A DNA stretch of 64,000 nucleotides, taken from NCBI GenBank assembly GCA_963751105.1, contig CAVVTG010000002.1, forward strand, positions 248,001-312,000. Direction: 5' to 3'. The translations under genes and the position numbers were made by a program. Source of the DNA: JACVRW01 sp963751105. GTDB lineage: Bacteria; Actinomycetota; Thermoleophilia; Solirubrobacterales; Thermoleophilaceae. The notes under the pieces are model-generated. The model made no database searches and was not told the DNA's origin. It was given only the letters and a program-made list of their open reading frames with translations. Below are positions 14,123 through 21,570 of this stretch, piece after piece (position 1 is the first letter of the stretch; each line of letters starts with the position of its first letter).

Positions 14123-15604
14123 ATGACCGCTAACACGAACAAGAAGGCCACCGCATCCTCAGACCGACAACGCTGGCTGGCGCTCTACGTGCTGTGCGTG
14201 GGCGTGCTGATGATCGTCCTCGACGCGACGATCGTGAACGTCGCTCTCCCCTCGATCCAGGACGACCTGGGCTTCTCGCAGAGCGATCTCGCCTGGGTGG
14301 TCAACGCCTACCTGATCGCCTTCGGCGGGCTGCTCCTGCTCGCCGGCCGCATGGGCGATCTCATCGGCCAGCGGCGGATCTTCCTGATCGGCCTGGCGAT
14401 CTTCACCGTGGCCTCGCTGTTCTGCGCGGTGGCGCAGAGCCAGGGCATGCTGATCGGCGCACGCTTCGTGCAGGGCGTCGGCGGAGCGCTGACCTCCGCG
14501 GTGGTCCTGGGAATGATCGTGACCATGTTCCCCGAGCCGCGCGAGCAGGCCAAGGCGATCGGGGTCTACACCTTCGTCGCGGTCGCCGGCGGCTCGATCG
14601 GCCTACTGGTGGGCGGCGTGCTGACCGAGGCCATCAACTGGCACTGGATCTTCTTCGTCAACCTGCCGATCGGCGTGGCCACGGCGCTGTTCGCGCTGCG
14701 GCTGGTGGAGGACGGCGAGGGCATCGGTTTCGGCGAGGGCGCGGACATCCCTGGCGCGGCGCTGCTCACCGGCGGGCTGATGCTCGGCGTGTACACCATC
14801 CTCGGCGTGGCCGAGGAGGGCTGGGGCTCCACCCGGACGCTCGCGCTCGGAGCGGTCTCGCTGCTCCTGCTCGCTGCCTTCCTCGTGCGCCAGTCACGCA
14901 TCGAGAACCCGCTCATGCCGCTTCGCTTGTTCCGCTCGCCCAACGTGACCGGAGCGAACCTGATCCAGGCGCTGCTGGTGGTGGGCATGTTCGGGATGTT
15001 CTTCCTGGGCGCGCTCTACATGCAGCGGATCCTGGGCTACAGCGCGCTCGAGGTCGGGCTGGCCTTCCTGCCCTCCACGATCGTGATGGGCACCATCTCG
15101 TTCCGCTACTCGGCCCGCGCGAACATGCGCTTCGGTGCCAAACCAGTGCTGATCCCCAGCATGCTGGCCATCGGCGCCGGGATGCTGCTGTTCGCCCGGA
15201 CCCCGGTGGACGGCAGCTTCGCCGTCGACATCCTGCCGGCGATGGTCCTGTTCGGCACCGGCGCCGGCTTCGGCTTTCCGGCGCTGATGACGCTCGCCAT
15301 GTCGGGGGCCACGCCCAGCGACTCGGGACTGGCCTCCGGCCTGGTCAACACGAGCGTGCAGGTGGGCGGCGCCATCGGCCTGGCGGTGCTGGCCACGCTC
15401 GCCAGCGAGCGCACGGCCGGCCTGCTGGCCGACGGCGAGTCCACCGCGGCCGCGCTCAACTCCGGCTTTCACCTGGCCTACCTGATCGGGGCGGGCCTCG
15501 TGGGCGTAGCTCTGGTGGTGGCGCTGCTCGTGCTGCGCCCCGAGGCGGCGTCTGCCTCCGAGCCCGCACGGTCCGCCCAGCCGGCCTACAGCGAGGCCGG
15601 CTGA
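14123..15604 (+). CDS. MFS multidrug exporter, DHA2 (EmrB/QacA) family
   Basis: This 493-aa transporter has 14 predicted helices. The signature motifs are LDATIVNVALPSIQDDLGFS in helix 1 (DHA2 motif D1), GRMGDLIGQRRIFLIG (motif A) and the motif-C region VAVAGGSIGLLVGGVLTE in helix 5. NLPIG follows helix 6, as in EmrB/QacA proteins. Members are proton antiporters for lipophilic cations, dyes or antibiotics. A G-rich ribosome site (AAGGGGG) precedes the ATG, and the TTACCC/GGGTAA palindrome upstream is a candidate operator. It is convergent with the peroxidase gene (7-nt gap), so regulation is separate from it. Confidence 0.93.
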   Translation: MTANTNKKATASSDRQRWLALYVLCVGVLMIVLDATIVNVALPSIQDDLGFSQSDLAWVVNAYLIAFGGLLLLAGRMGDLIGQRRIFLIGLAIFTVASLFCAVAQSQGMLIGARFVQGVGGALTSAVVLGMIVTMFPEPREQAKAIGVYTFVAVAGGSIGLLVGGVLTEAINWHWIFFVNLPIGVATALFALRLVEDGEGIGFGEGADIPGAALLTGGLMLGVYTILGVAEEGWGSTRTLALGAVSLLLLAAFLVRQSRIENPLMPLRLFRSPNVTGANLIQALLVVGMFGMFFLGALYMQRILGYSALEVGLAFLPSTIVMGTISFRYSARANMRFGAKPVLIPSMLAIGAGMLLFARTPVDGSFAVDILPAMVLFGTGAGFGFPALMTLAMSGATPSDSGLASGLVNTSVQVGGAIGLAVLATLASERTAGLLADGESTAAALNSGFHLAYLIGAGLVGVALVVALLVLRPEAASASEPARSAQPAYSEAG

Positions 15605-15611
15605 CCGGACG

Positions 15612-17186
15612 TCAGCCGAGCGGCGCCAGCAGCGCCTTCCTGCCCTCGAAGGCGAAGAACAGCAGGTCGACCATCCGGAAGGTCGTGTTGTTGGGCCCGA
15701 GTGAGGGCTTGAACGCCGTGTCGCGGACGATCGAGTGGGTGCTGCCCTCCATCGCGCGGTGGAAGGTCTCCGCCACGATGCGGGCACCCACCCCCTTCAG
15801 CTTGCCGCCGTTGAACTCCGCCTCGCGCAGGACATAGAACCAGAGCGGGGTGTTCTTCAGGAACGCCTCGCGCTGGGTCTGGGTGAGCGAGCCGATGTCC
15901 GCGCCGCCTGAGCCGTTGCGCAGCTGGGCCGCGGTCAGCTTGGTGACGTTTACGCCCTTGCTCTTCAGGAAGGTGACCATCTGCTGACCCGTGGCCAGGG
16001 TGACCATCTTCGCGCGCGTGAGGTTGCGGAAGGCGAGGTTGCGCCGCGCGTCGTTGAAGCCGACGTTGGGCCCGCCGAAGGCGCCGGTCGGCAGGTGCTC
16101 GAGGGGGTTGACCAGGGTCGAGTCGATGCGCATCGCCCGGTTGAACTTGCCCGCCGGGACTACGAGGCCCGGTTTGGGGATGTCGCCGAAGTCGTAGAGG
16201 CGCCGGAAGTCGGCGATCCAGTTGCTGGGCAGCCGCGAGCCGCCGCCCAGGTCGCCGCCGGTGGCCGAGAACAGGAACAGCAGCTCGAGCGACCCCGACC
16301 CGCCGTCGAAGATCCTGTTCCAGTTGTAGCCGCGCCGGATCATCGCGTGCCCGAGCCGGAAGCCGGCCACCGAGAACTCGAGCGGCATGGTCGGGACGTC
16401 GGTGGGGGTGGCGCCCACCTCGAAGGCCTTGCGGCCCTGGTTGAAGACGTTGCTGACGACGCCGGCCGCGGCGATGCGGGGCAGATAGTCGGTGCGCAAC
16501 ATCCACTGGTAGTGCTTCGTGACCAGCTCACGCGCCTTGGTGAAGCGCTGGCCGGCGGGCACCGAGGCGGGCAGCGTGTTGACCACGCGGTTGTGGAAGC
16601 GGATCATCGCCAGGTGGGTCTGGGCCACGGCGAGGTTCTCGTCGTTGCGCGGATCGGGGATCACCGCCTTGCGCTTCTTGGCCTGCGTGTTGCCGAGGCC
16701 GCGCGGCAGGTCGAAGCCGTCCTTGGCCGGGATGCCGTCGGCCGCGATGGTCTTGCCCATCTTGAGATGCAGGCCGTCCGCTTCGTAGAACTTGGCCGAC
16801 TCCGGATCCTGCGGGCCGGCGCCATAGAGGGAGTCGAGGTCGAGGCTGGGTGAGCGTCCCTGAAGCAGCGCGGCCGGCGAGATGTTGGTGCCGAGCGTGA
16901 CCGTGGTCCGGTCGAAGGTCAGGTCGTGGTCCACGAACTGGCCCAGGTAGGTGAAGCCCGCGGGCACCCCGGTGGCGCCTCCGCCGCCGGCGGCCATCTC
17001 GTGGCCGACCTTCTTGCGGTTGGGCTCGCCGAGCTGCTTGCCGGTGCCCTTCGGGCCCATCCGCGAGAAGCGGAACGGCGGTGCGGTGTCGGCGGCCGCG
17101 AGGGCCGCCACCGTGCGTCCCCCGTCCGCTTCGGTCAGAAGTCCCTCTCCGACCACGTAGTAGCTCTCGGAACCGTGCTTGTCCAC
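15612..17186 (-). CDS. Animal-type haem peroxidase family protein
   Basis: This protein of about 524 aa belongs to the peroxidase-cyclooxygenase superfamily. It has TYLGQFVDHDLTFDRT with the distal His (as in GQFxDHD), LDLDSLYGAGP, DPRNDENLAVAQTHLAMIRF-HNRVV, HYQWMLRTDYLPRI and FRLGHAMIRRGYNW (proximal His region). Bacterial members oxidise halides, phenols or fatty acids with peroxide. No signal peptide is visible. GTG 17186 is preceded by AGGAG at good spacing. The 84-aa zinc-ribbon membrane gene lies directly upstream on the same strand (22-nt gap), so they probably form an operon. Confidence 0.88.
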   Translation of the reverse strand: MDKHGSESYYVVGEGLLTEADGGRTVAALAAADTAPPFRFSRMGPKGTGKQLGEPNRKKVGHEMAAGGGGATGVPAGFTYLGQFVDHDLTFDRTTVTLGTNISPAALLQGRSPSLDLDSLYGAGPQDPESAKFYEADGLHLKMGKTIAADGIPAKDGFDLPRGLGNTQAKKRKAVIPDPRNDENLAVAQTHLAMIRFHNRVVNTLPASVPAGQRFTKARELVTKHYQWMLRTDYLPRIAAAGVVSNVFNQGRKAFEVGATPTDVPTMPLEFSVAGFRLGHAMIRRGYNWNRIFDGGSGSLELLFLFSATGGDLGGGSRLPSNWIADFRRLYDFGDIPKPGLVVPAGKFNRAMRIDSTLVNPLEHLPTGAFGGPNVGFNDARRNLAFRNLTRAKMVTLATGQQMVTFLKSKGVNVTKLTAAQLRNGSGGADIGSLTQTQREAFLKNTPLWFYVLREAEFNGGKLKGVGARIVAETFHRAMEGSTHSIVRDTAFKPSLGPNNTTFRMVDLLFFAFEGRKALLAPLG

Positions 17187-17208
17187 ACCGTCTCCTGTCC
17201 TTGGGGCC

Positions 17209-17463
17209 TCAGGGCAAGTGCACCGGCGGCTCGAACACGGCGGGCATGGGCCCGCTGTCGGCCTCCGTGCCACAGCTCTCGCAGTAGGGCGGGCGCTCGG
17301 AGTTGCGGAACCCGAGCGCCGCCCAGACGAGCAGCCACAGACCCAACGTCACCACGCTGAGCGCGAGATGGAGCAGGTGGTTCACCCGCGGCTTGACCAT
17401 CACGGTCTGGCGGCCGCAGGAAAAGCACCAGCCCGCCGACCGGTACATGCCCACTCTGAGCAT
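17209..17463 (-). CDS. Small zinc-ribbon/transmembrane protein
   Basis: This 84-aa protein has a split zinc ribbon (CFSCGRQT near residue 13 and CESCGTEAD near residue 62) around one hydrophobic helix (HLALSVVTLGLWLLVWAALG). PRVNHLLHLALSVVTLGLW matches small actinobacterial membrane proteins with an 'NHxLHLILSVLTLGLWLPVW' helix. Function is unknown. It starts at ATG 17463 and is the probable first gene of the peroxidase operon. It might be a membrane anchor or a redox/zinc sensor. Confidence 0.7.
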   Translation of the reverse strand: MLRVGMYRSAGWCFSCGRQTVMVKPRVNHLLHLALSVVTLGLWLLVWAALGFRNSERPPYCESCGTEADSGPMPAVFEPPVHLP

Positions 17464-17524
17464 CAGATGCTTCCTTCTCTGGGGGGTGCCTCAACTGAAA
17501 GTCTCACGCCCGGACCGGACGGGT

Positions 17525-17565
17525 GATACCCCCGGGTGTCTGGTCTGGACCCCCCATGCGGGGGT
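17525..17565. promoter_or_regulatory. Two palindromes in a divergent promoter region
   Basis: GATACCC-CC-GGGTGTC (17525-17540, one mismatch) and ACCCCC-N5-GGGGGT (17549-17565) lie between the peroxidase operon and the divergent glycosidase gene. The first resembles the 13410 site (both contain ATACCCCCGGG). They are candidate operators for either direction. Confidence 0.35.
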
Positions 17566-17612
17566 GACCGCTCGGTCAGGGCGGCCGGACGGGCGGTTTA
17601 ACCTCCACCGGC

Positions 17613-18359
17613 GTGAGCAACGGCAGTGCCTATGAGCTGGCCCGGATCAGGCTGTCGAGCGGCGATGAGACCACGGTCTACCTGGTCCGCCATCCGCTGT
17701 CCGGCACCGCTGTCCGCGTGATCCAGCTTCCGGAGCCCACCCGGCTCGATCACTGGTGCGCGGACAACGGAGTCGAGGAGGCGATGGTCGGCGGTTTCTT
17801 CCTGCGCGACCCCTATCGCCCGCTCGGCGAGGTGAGAATCGCCGGCGCGGCACTGGCCCACGAGCCGATCGCCGCTCCCTGGGGCCCGCGGCGCGGCTGT
17901 CTGCAGATCGACGGCGAAGTGAGGATCGCCCCGCGTGAACGGCTCGAGGCCGAGCCGCCGGGAGACCTGCTGCAGGCCGGGCCGCTGCTGGTCTCGGGAG
18001 GGGAGCCCGTAGCGCTCGGCGAGGACCGCGAGGGCTTCTCGAGCGGCGCCGAGCAGTTCGATTCCGACATAACGGCCGCGCGTCATCCGCGCTGCGCGAT
18101 CGGGCTGAACGGCCACGAGCTGCTCGCCGTCTGCTGCGACGGACGCAGGTCGGGCGTGGACGGCGGCCTCGACCTGGGAGAGCTCGCGCGGCTGCTGCTC
18201 TCGTTCGGCGCCGAGGAGGCCCTCAACCTCGACGGCGGCGGCTCGGCCACCCTCGTCCATCGCGGCCACCTGCTCAACCGGCCCTACTCGCACGAGAGTC
18301 AGCCGGCTCCCGAGTCGCGCCCCGTGGTCACCGCGCTCGTCTTCGACCCTGTGGGGTGA
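17613..18359 (+). CDS. Phosphodiester glycosidase (NAGPA-like) family protein
   Basis: This 248-aa protein contains the hallmark EALNLDGGGSATLVHRG and RCAIGLNGHELLAVCCDGRR of the NAGPA/DUF2233 family, which includes the enzyme that uncovers mannose 6-phosphate. MVGGFFLRDPYRPLGE and LQAGPLLVSGGEPV supply other conserved blocks. Bacterial members act on sugar-phosphodiesters in polysaccharides and are usually exported. Here no signal peptide is visible, so either it is cytoplasmic or the start is misjudged. The GTG at 17613 has a TAACCT -10-like box (17599-17604) 8 nt upstream, suggesting a leaderless mRNA. Confidence 0.85.
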   Translation: MSNGSAYELARIRLSSGDETTVYLVRHPLSGTAVRVIQLPEPTRLDHWCADNGVEEAMVGGFFLRDPYRPLGEVRIAGAALAHEPIAAPWGPRRGCLQIDGEVRIAPRERLEAEPPGDLLQAGPLLVSGGEPVALGEDREGFSSGAEQFDSDITAARHPRCAIGLNGHELLAVCCDGRRSGVDGGLDLGELARLLLSFGAEEALNLDGGGSATLVHRGHLLNRPYSHESQPAPESRPVVTALVFDPVG

Positions 18360-18370
18360 CCCATGCGCGC

Positions 18371-18386
18371 CGGGAGTCCGCTCCCG
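18371..18386 (+). terminator. Short terminator-like hairpin
   Basis: CGGGAG-TCCG-CTCCCG has a perfect 6-bp stem with a 4-nt loop and lies 11 nt after the glycosidase stop. It is weak without a T-run. Confidence 0.35.
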
Positions 18387-18447
18387 AGTGATCCGCTGCG
18401 GCTGGTCTGCGTAGGAAGGGGACCTACCCGCAACACAGGAGGCCTTC

Positions 18448-18636
18448 GTGCCTGGTATCGGACCAATGGAATTGATCGTCGTGCTCATCATCGCCCTGGT
18501 CATCTTCGGACCCAAGAAGCTCCCCGAGCTCGGCAAGTCGCTGGGCAGCGGCATGCGCAGCTTCAAGGACTCGGTGAGCGGATCCGATCGCGACGAGCTG
18601 CCGGCCGGCGACGCGAGCGCCACCAAGAAGTCCTGA
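18448..18636 (+). CDS. tatA: Sec-independent translocase protein TatA
   Basis: This 62-aa protein has the TatA plan: a short periplasmic N-terminus, one hydrophobic helix (MELIVVLIIALVIFGPKKLP), the FGPKKLPELGKSLG hinge with an amphipathic helix, and a charged tail. TatA oligomers form the pore of the twin-arginine pathway for folded proteins. The GTG start is supported by AGGAGG nine nt upstream. tatC follows after 19 nt, so the two are an operon. No tatB is seen; in many actinobacteria TatA covers both roles. Confidence 0.93.
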   Translation: MPGIGPMELIVVLIIALVIFGPKKLPELGKSLGSGMRSFKDSVSGSDRDELPAGDASATKKS

Positions 18637-18655
18637 GCGGCAGCGAGCCGAGCTC

Positions 18656-19420
18656 ATGGGCCGGATCAAGCCGCTCGCTCACGACGACGAGCTGACGGTC
18701 GTCGATCACCTCGACGAGCTGCGGGCGCGCCTGATGGTGTCGCTCGCGGCCTTCGTGGTGGCCTTCTCGCTGACCGCGTGGCAGAGCGACTTCGTCCTCG
18801 ACCTCATGAACGCCCCGCTACCCGGCGGATTCGAGCCGATCACGTTGGGGCCGGCCGAGCCGTTCATCCAGACGCTCAAGAACGCCGGCTACGCGGCGAT
18901 TCTGCTCACCCTGCCGGTGCTGCTCTATCAGGCCTACGCCTTCCTCGTCCCGGCGCTCGGCCAGCGCGAGCGGCGGATGGCGGTGCCGCTGCTTCTCATG
19001 GTGCCGGTGCTGTTCATCGGCGGGGTGGTGTTCTGCTACCTGGTGGTGCTCCCGCCGGCACTCGACTTCCTGCTGTCGTTCAACGAGTCCCAGTTCAACA
19101 ACCAGCTGCGGGCGAGCGACTACTACGACTTTGCCGTGCTGACCATGCTCGCCCTGGGCCTGGGCTTCCAGATTCCGGTCGGCGTGCTGGTGCTGACGCG
19201 GCTGGGCGTGGTCTCGTACGACAAGCTGCGCCGCAGCCGGCGCTACGCCATCCTGGGCATCGCCGTCCTGGCGGCGCTCCTGCCCACGCTCGATCCCATC
19301 ACCCTCGTGCTCGAAATGGTGCCGCTGATGGCGCTGTACGAGCTGAGCATCCAGCTCTCGCGTCTGGTCGAGCCGATCAGCCTGGCGCGCGAGGACGCGT
19401 CCTCCGGGGCGCCTGGCTGA
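18656..19420 (+). CDS. tatC: Sec-independent translocase protein TatC
   Basis: This 254-aa polytopic protein has six helices. It begins LTVVDHLDELRARLMVSLAA, the conserved TatC N-terminus whose Glu contacts the twin-arginine signal. It also shows LGPAEPFIQTLKNAGYAAI, ALGQRERRMAVPLLL and VLTRLGVVSYDKLRRSRRYA. TatC recognises Tat signal peptides and recruits TatA. It directly follows tatA. The ~15-residue C-terminal tail is acidic and variable. Confidence 0.95.
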   Translation: MGRIKPLAHDDELTVVDHLDELRARLMVSLAAFVVAFSLTAWQSDFVLDLMNAPLPGGFEPITLGPAEPFIQTLKNAGYAAILLTLPVLLYQAYAFLVPALGQRERRMAVPLLLMVPVLFIGGVVFCYLVVLPPALDFLLSFNESQFNNQLRASDYYDFAVLTMLALGLGFQIPVGVLVLTRLGVVSYDKLRRSRRYAILGIAVLAALLPTLDPITLVLEMVPLMALYELSIQLSRLVEPISLAREDASSGAPG

Positions 19421-19484
19421 CCAGATTCGGCCTCGGCGAGGTGCCTTGAGTGGCCAACCCTCCACCGATCCTGCGCATTGGGGG

Positions 19485-19513
19485 TTGACTGATGCACGCG
19501 ACCTGCCGATAAG
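19485..19513 (+). promoter_or_regulatory. Putative promoter of the GAF/HD-GYP gene
   Basis: TTGACT (19485-19490), a 17-nt spacer and GATAAG (19508-19513) give a sigma-70-like arrangement about 92 nt before ATG 19605. Confidence 0.4.
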
Positions 19514-19604
19514 GGATAACACGTCCACCGTTTCGGCAGGGGTGCCGCAAACGGAGTGGGCAGAAACGGAAAATAGTTCGTAGAGCGGGCCGGGAGGCTG
19601 GCTG

Positions 19605-20843
19605 ATGGTGTGGACGATTGTTCTGATAGCGGGAGCCTGGGTGCTGGCCTCGGTTGTCGTTTCACTGCTCCTGTTCCCGCTGTGGGAGAGCTCGAAGGCC
19701 CGTGTGCAAGCGCCGGCCGGAGCGAGCGAGCTGCTGGCCGCCACGGTCGAGGACGGTCCCGCAATGGGAGGCCATCCGGCGGTGCGCCCCGGTCGGGCCG
19801 ACCCGATCCCGTCGCCCCAGCGACTGGGCTACGCCGAGCTCGTGCTCGAGCGCCTCGCCGCCCATACGCAGGCCGTGCTGGGCGTGGACGGGGCGTGCGT
19901 GCTGGTGCGCGAGGGCCCCGACCTCGAGACGGTGTCGGGAGTGGCCGGAGCCGGTCTCGGCCAGGGACTGGTGGGCCGTAGCTTCAGCACCGACAGCGGC
20001 CTGTCCGGCATGGCCCTTCGCACCGGGCGCCCGGTGATATTCCCCGTCGCCGCGGGATACGGCGAACGCAACGGGGGAGTTGCCGTCGAGGAGATGCTGC
20101 CGGCGGCTGCGGCCCCGCTGTCCGGCTCGCTGGGTCCGCGCGGAGCTCTCGTGGTCGGCTCGGCCGGCGAGCCCACCGAGCTCGGTCTCGTGGAGCTCGA
20201 GCTGCTGTCGGAGTTCGCCGGCCTCACCAGCCGGGCTCTGCGTCACCAGGAGCACCACGAGCTGATGGCTGGAGATTCACGAGCGGAGATCAGGGCACTG
20301 GTGGGCGCCCTCGCCAACGCCGACGGGGCTACCTTCCGGCACTCCCTCGAGGTGGCCGAGCTGGCCACCCGGGTCGGCCGCCGGCTGGGACTCGACCGGG
20401 CCGAGCTGGTGGAGCTCGAGCTGGGGGCGCTGCTCCACGACATCGGCAAGCTGAGGCTGCCCGCGGAGATCCTCAAGAAGCCCGGTCCGCTCGACCCGCG
20501 TGAGTGGGAGCTCGTACAGCGCCACCCCGAATGGGGCGCCGACCTCGTGGCCGGCATACCCGGGCTCGAGGCGGTGGCCATGATCGTGCGTCTGCACCAC
20601 GAGCGACCTGACGGCGCCGGCTATCCGCACGAGCTCCCGCTCGAGCGGATCCCCGTGGCCAGCCGCATCATCTCCGTGTGCGACGCCTACGGGGCGATGA
20701 CCGGCGGGCGCCCCTACCAGGAGCCCGTCCACCCGTCCGATGCGGTGCGCGAGCTTCTCCGGCATGCCGGCAGCCAGTTCGATCCGGAGAGCGTGAGGAC
20801 GCTCGCCAGGATCGTCGAGCAGCGGCCGCTCGCCGCGGCCTGA
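19605..20843 (+). CDS. Membrane-anchored GAF/HD-GYP protein (putative c-di-GMP phosphodiesterase)
   Basis: This 412-aa protein has one N-terminal transmembrane helix (IVLIAGAWVLASVVVSLLLF), a GAF domain at about 75-205, and an HD-GYP domain at about 225-405. The catalytic signatures are complete: ALLHDIGKLRLP, RHPEWGADL, LHHERPDGAGYP and the following ISVCDAYGAMTGGRPY. HD-GYP domains hydrolyse cyclic di-GMP to GMP or pGpG; the GAF domain probably senses a small ligand. The ATG has a GGGAGG ribosome site. The gene is monocistronic with a long (~90 nt) leader. Confidence 0.88.
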   Translation: MVWTIVLIAGAWVLASVVVSLLLFPLWESSKARVQAPAGASELLAATVEDGPAMGGHPAVRPGRADPIPSPQRLGYAELVLERLAAHTQAVLGVDGACVLVREGPDLETVSGVAGAGLGQGLVGRSFSTDSGLSGMALRTGRPVIFPVAAGYGERNGGVAVEEMLPAAAAPLSGSLGPRGALVVGSAGEPTELGLVELELLSEFAGLTSRALRHQEHHELMAGDSRAEIRALVGALANADGATFRHSLEVAELATRVGRRLGLDRAELVELELGALLHDIGKLRLPAEILKKPGPLDPREWELVQRHPEWGADLVAGIPGLEAVAMIVRLHHERPDGAGYPHELPLERIPVASRIISVCDAYGAMTGGRPYQEPVHPSDAVRELLRHAGSQFDPESVRTLARIVEQRPLAAA

Positions 20844-20898
20844 GCACCTGCCACAGTCCGCGCCGGAATAAGCGCCGCCGGTTGGCGGTCGTGGAGGC

Positions 20899-21570
20899 AT
20901 GGCCACCCCGACGATCGCCTCCCGGCAGATCCACAATCCCGTTCAGCGCGATTCGGTCACCTTCCTCGAGACCAGTGCCGAGAGCGGCGGCGAGCGCACG
21001 CTGTGCGCTTTCGAGGTGGCCCCCGGCGGCCGGGTCAAGCCACACTTCCACATGTCCTACAGCGAGCACTTCTTCGTGCACGAGGGTCGCCTGACGGTCA
21101 CGATCGGGGAGCAGACGCAGGAGGTCGGGCCGGGAGAGGATGCCCTGGTCGCACCGGGCCTGCGGCACGCGTGGCGAAACGACGGCTCCGAGCGAGTGAT
21201 GGCCGACCTCGAGCTGCGTCCCGGCCATGTCGGCTTCGAGGAAGGGCTGCGCATCCTCTTCGGGCTGGCCGCCGACGGCCGGGTGCTGGCCGACGGGCTG
21301 CCCCGCAACCCGCTTCACACCGCCGTGCTGCTCGAGCTGGGCGAGCTCCGGCTGCCCGGCGCCCTCGGGGCGGTGAGGCCGCTGCTCGGGCTGCTCGCCC
21401 GGGTCGCTCGCCGCAGCGGCGTGGAGCGCGAGCTGCGGCGCCGCTACCTCCGGCCTAAGCCGCGCCGGCCCCGGTGGCCAGCACGCCGCCGTCCGCCAGC
21501 ACCACTCCGTCCGCGCACGACGCCTCCACCAGGCCGCCGTGGAACTGCTCCTGGTAGAGGCCGGCTGTAG
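20899..21570 (+). CDS. Cupin-domain protein with unusual basic tail
   Basis: Residues 1-120 form a single cupin barrel. HFHMSYSEHFFVHEGRLTV supplies metal ligands (H.H.....E in motif 1), and APGLRHAWRND gives the His of motif 2. A helical region follows, and then 40 C-terminal residues very rich in Arg and Pro. That tail lies entirely inside the 3' end of the convergent ABC transporter gene (127-nt overlap), so it may be an artefact of a lost stop codon or of the frameshift noted there. Function of the cupin is unknown. Confidence 0.75.
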   Translation: MATPTIASRQIHNPVQRDSVTFLETSAESGGERTLCAFEVAPGGRVKPHFHMSYSEHFFVHEGRLTVTIGEQTQEVGPGEDALVAPGLRHAWRNDGSERVMADLELRPGHVGFEEGLRILFGLAADGRVLADGLPRNPLHTAVLLELGELRLPGALGAVRPLLGLLARVARRSGVERELRRRYLRPKPRRPRWPARRRPPAPLRPRTTPPPGRRGTAPGRGRL

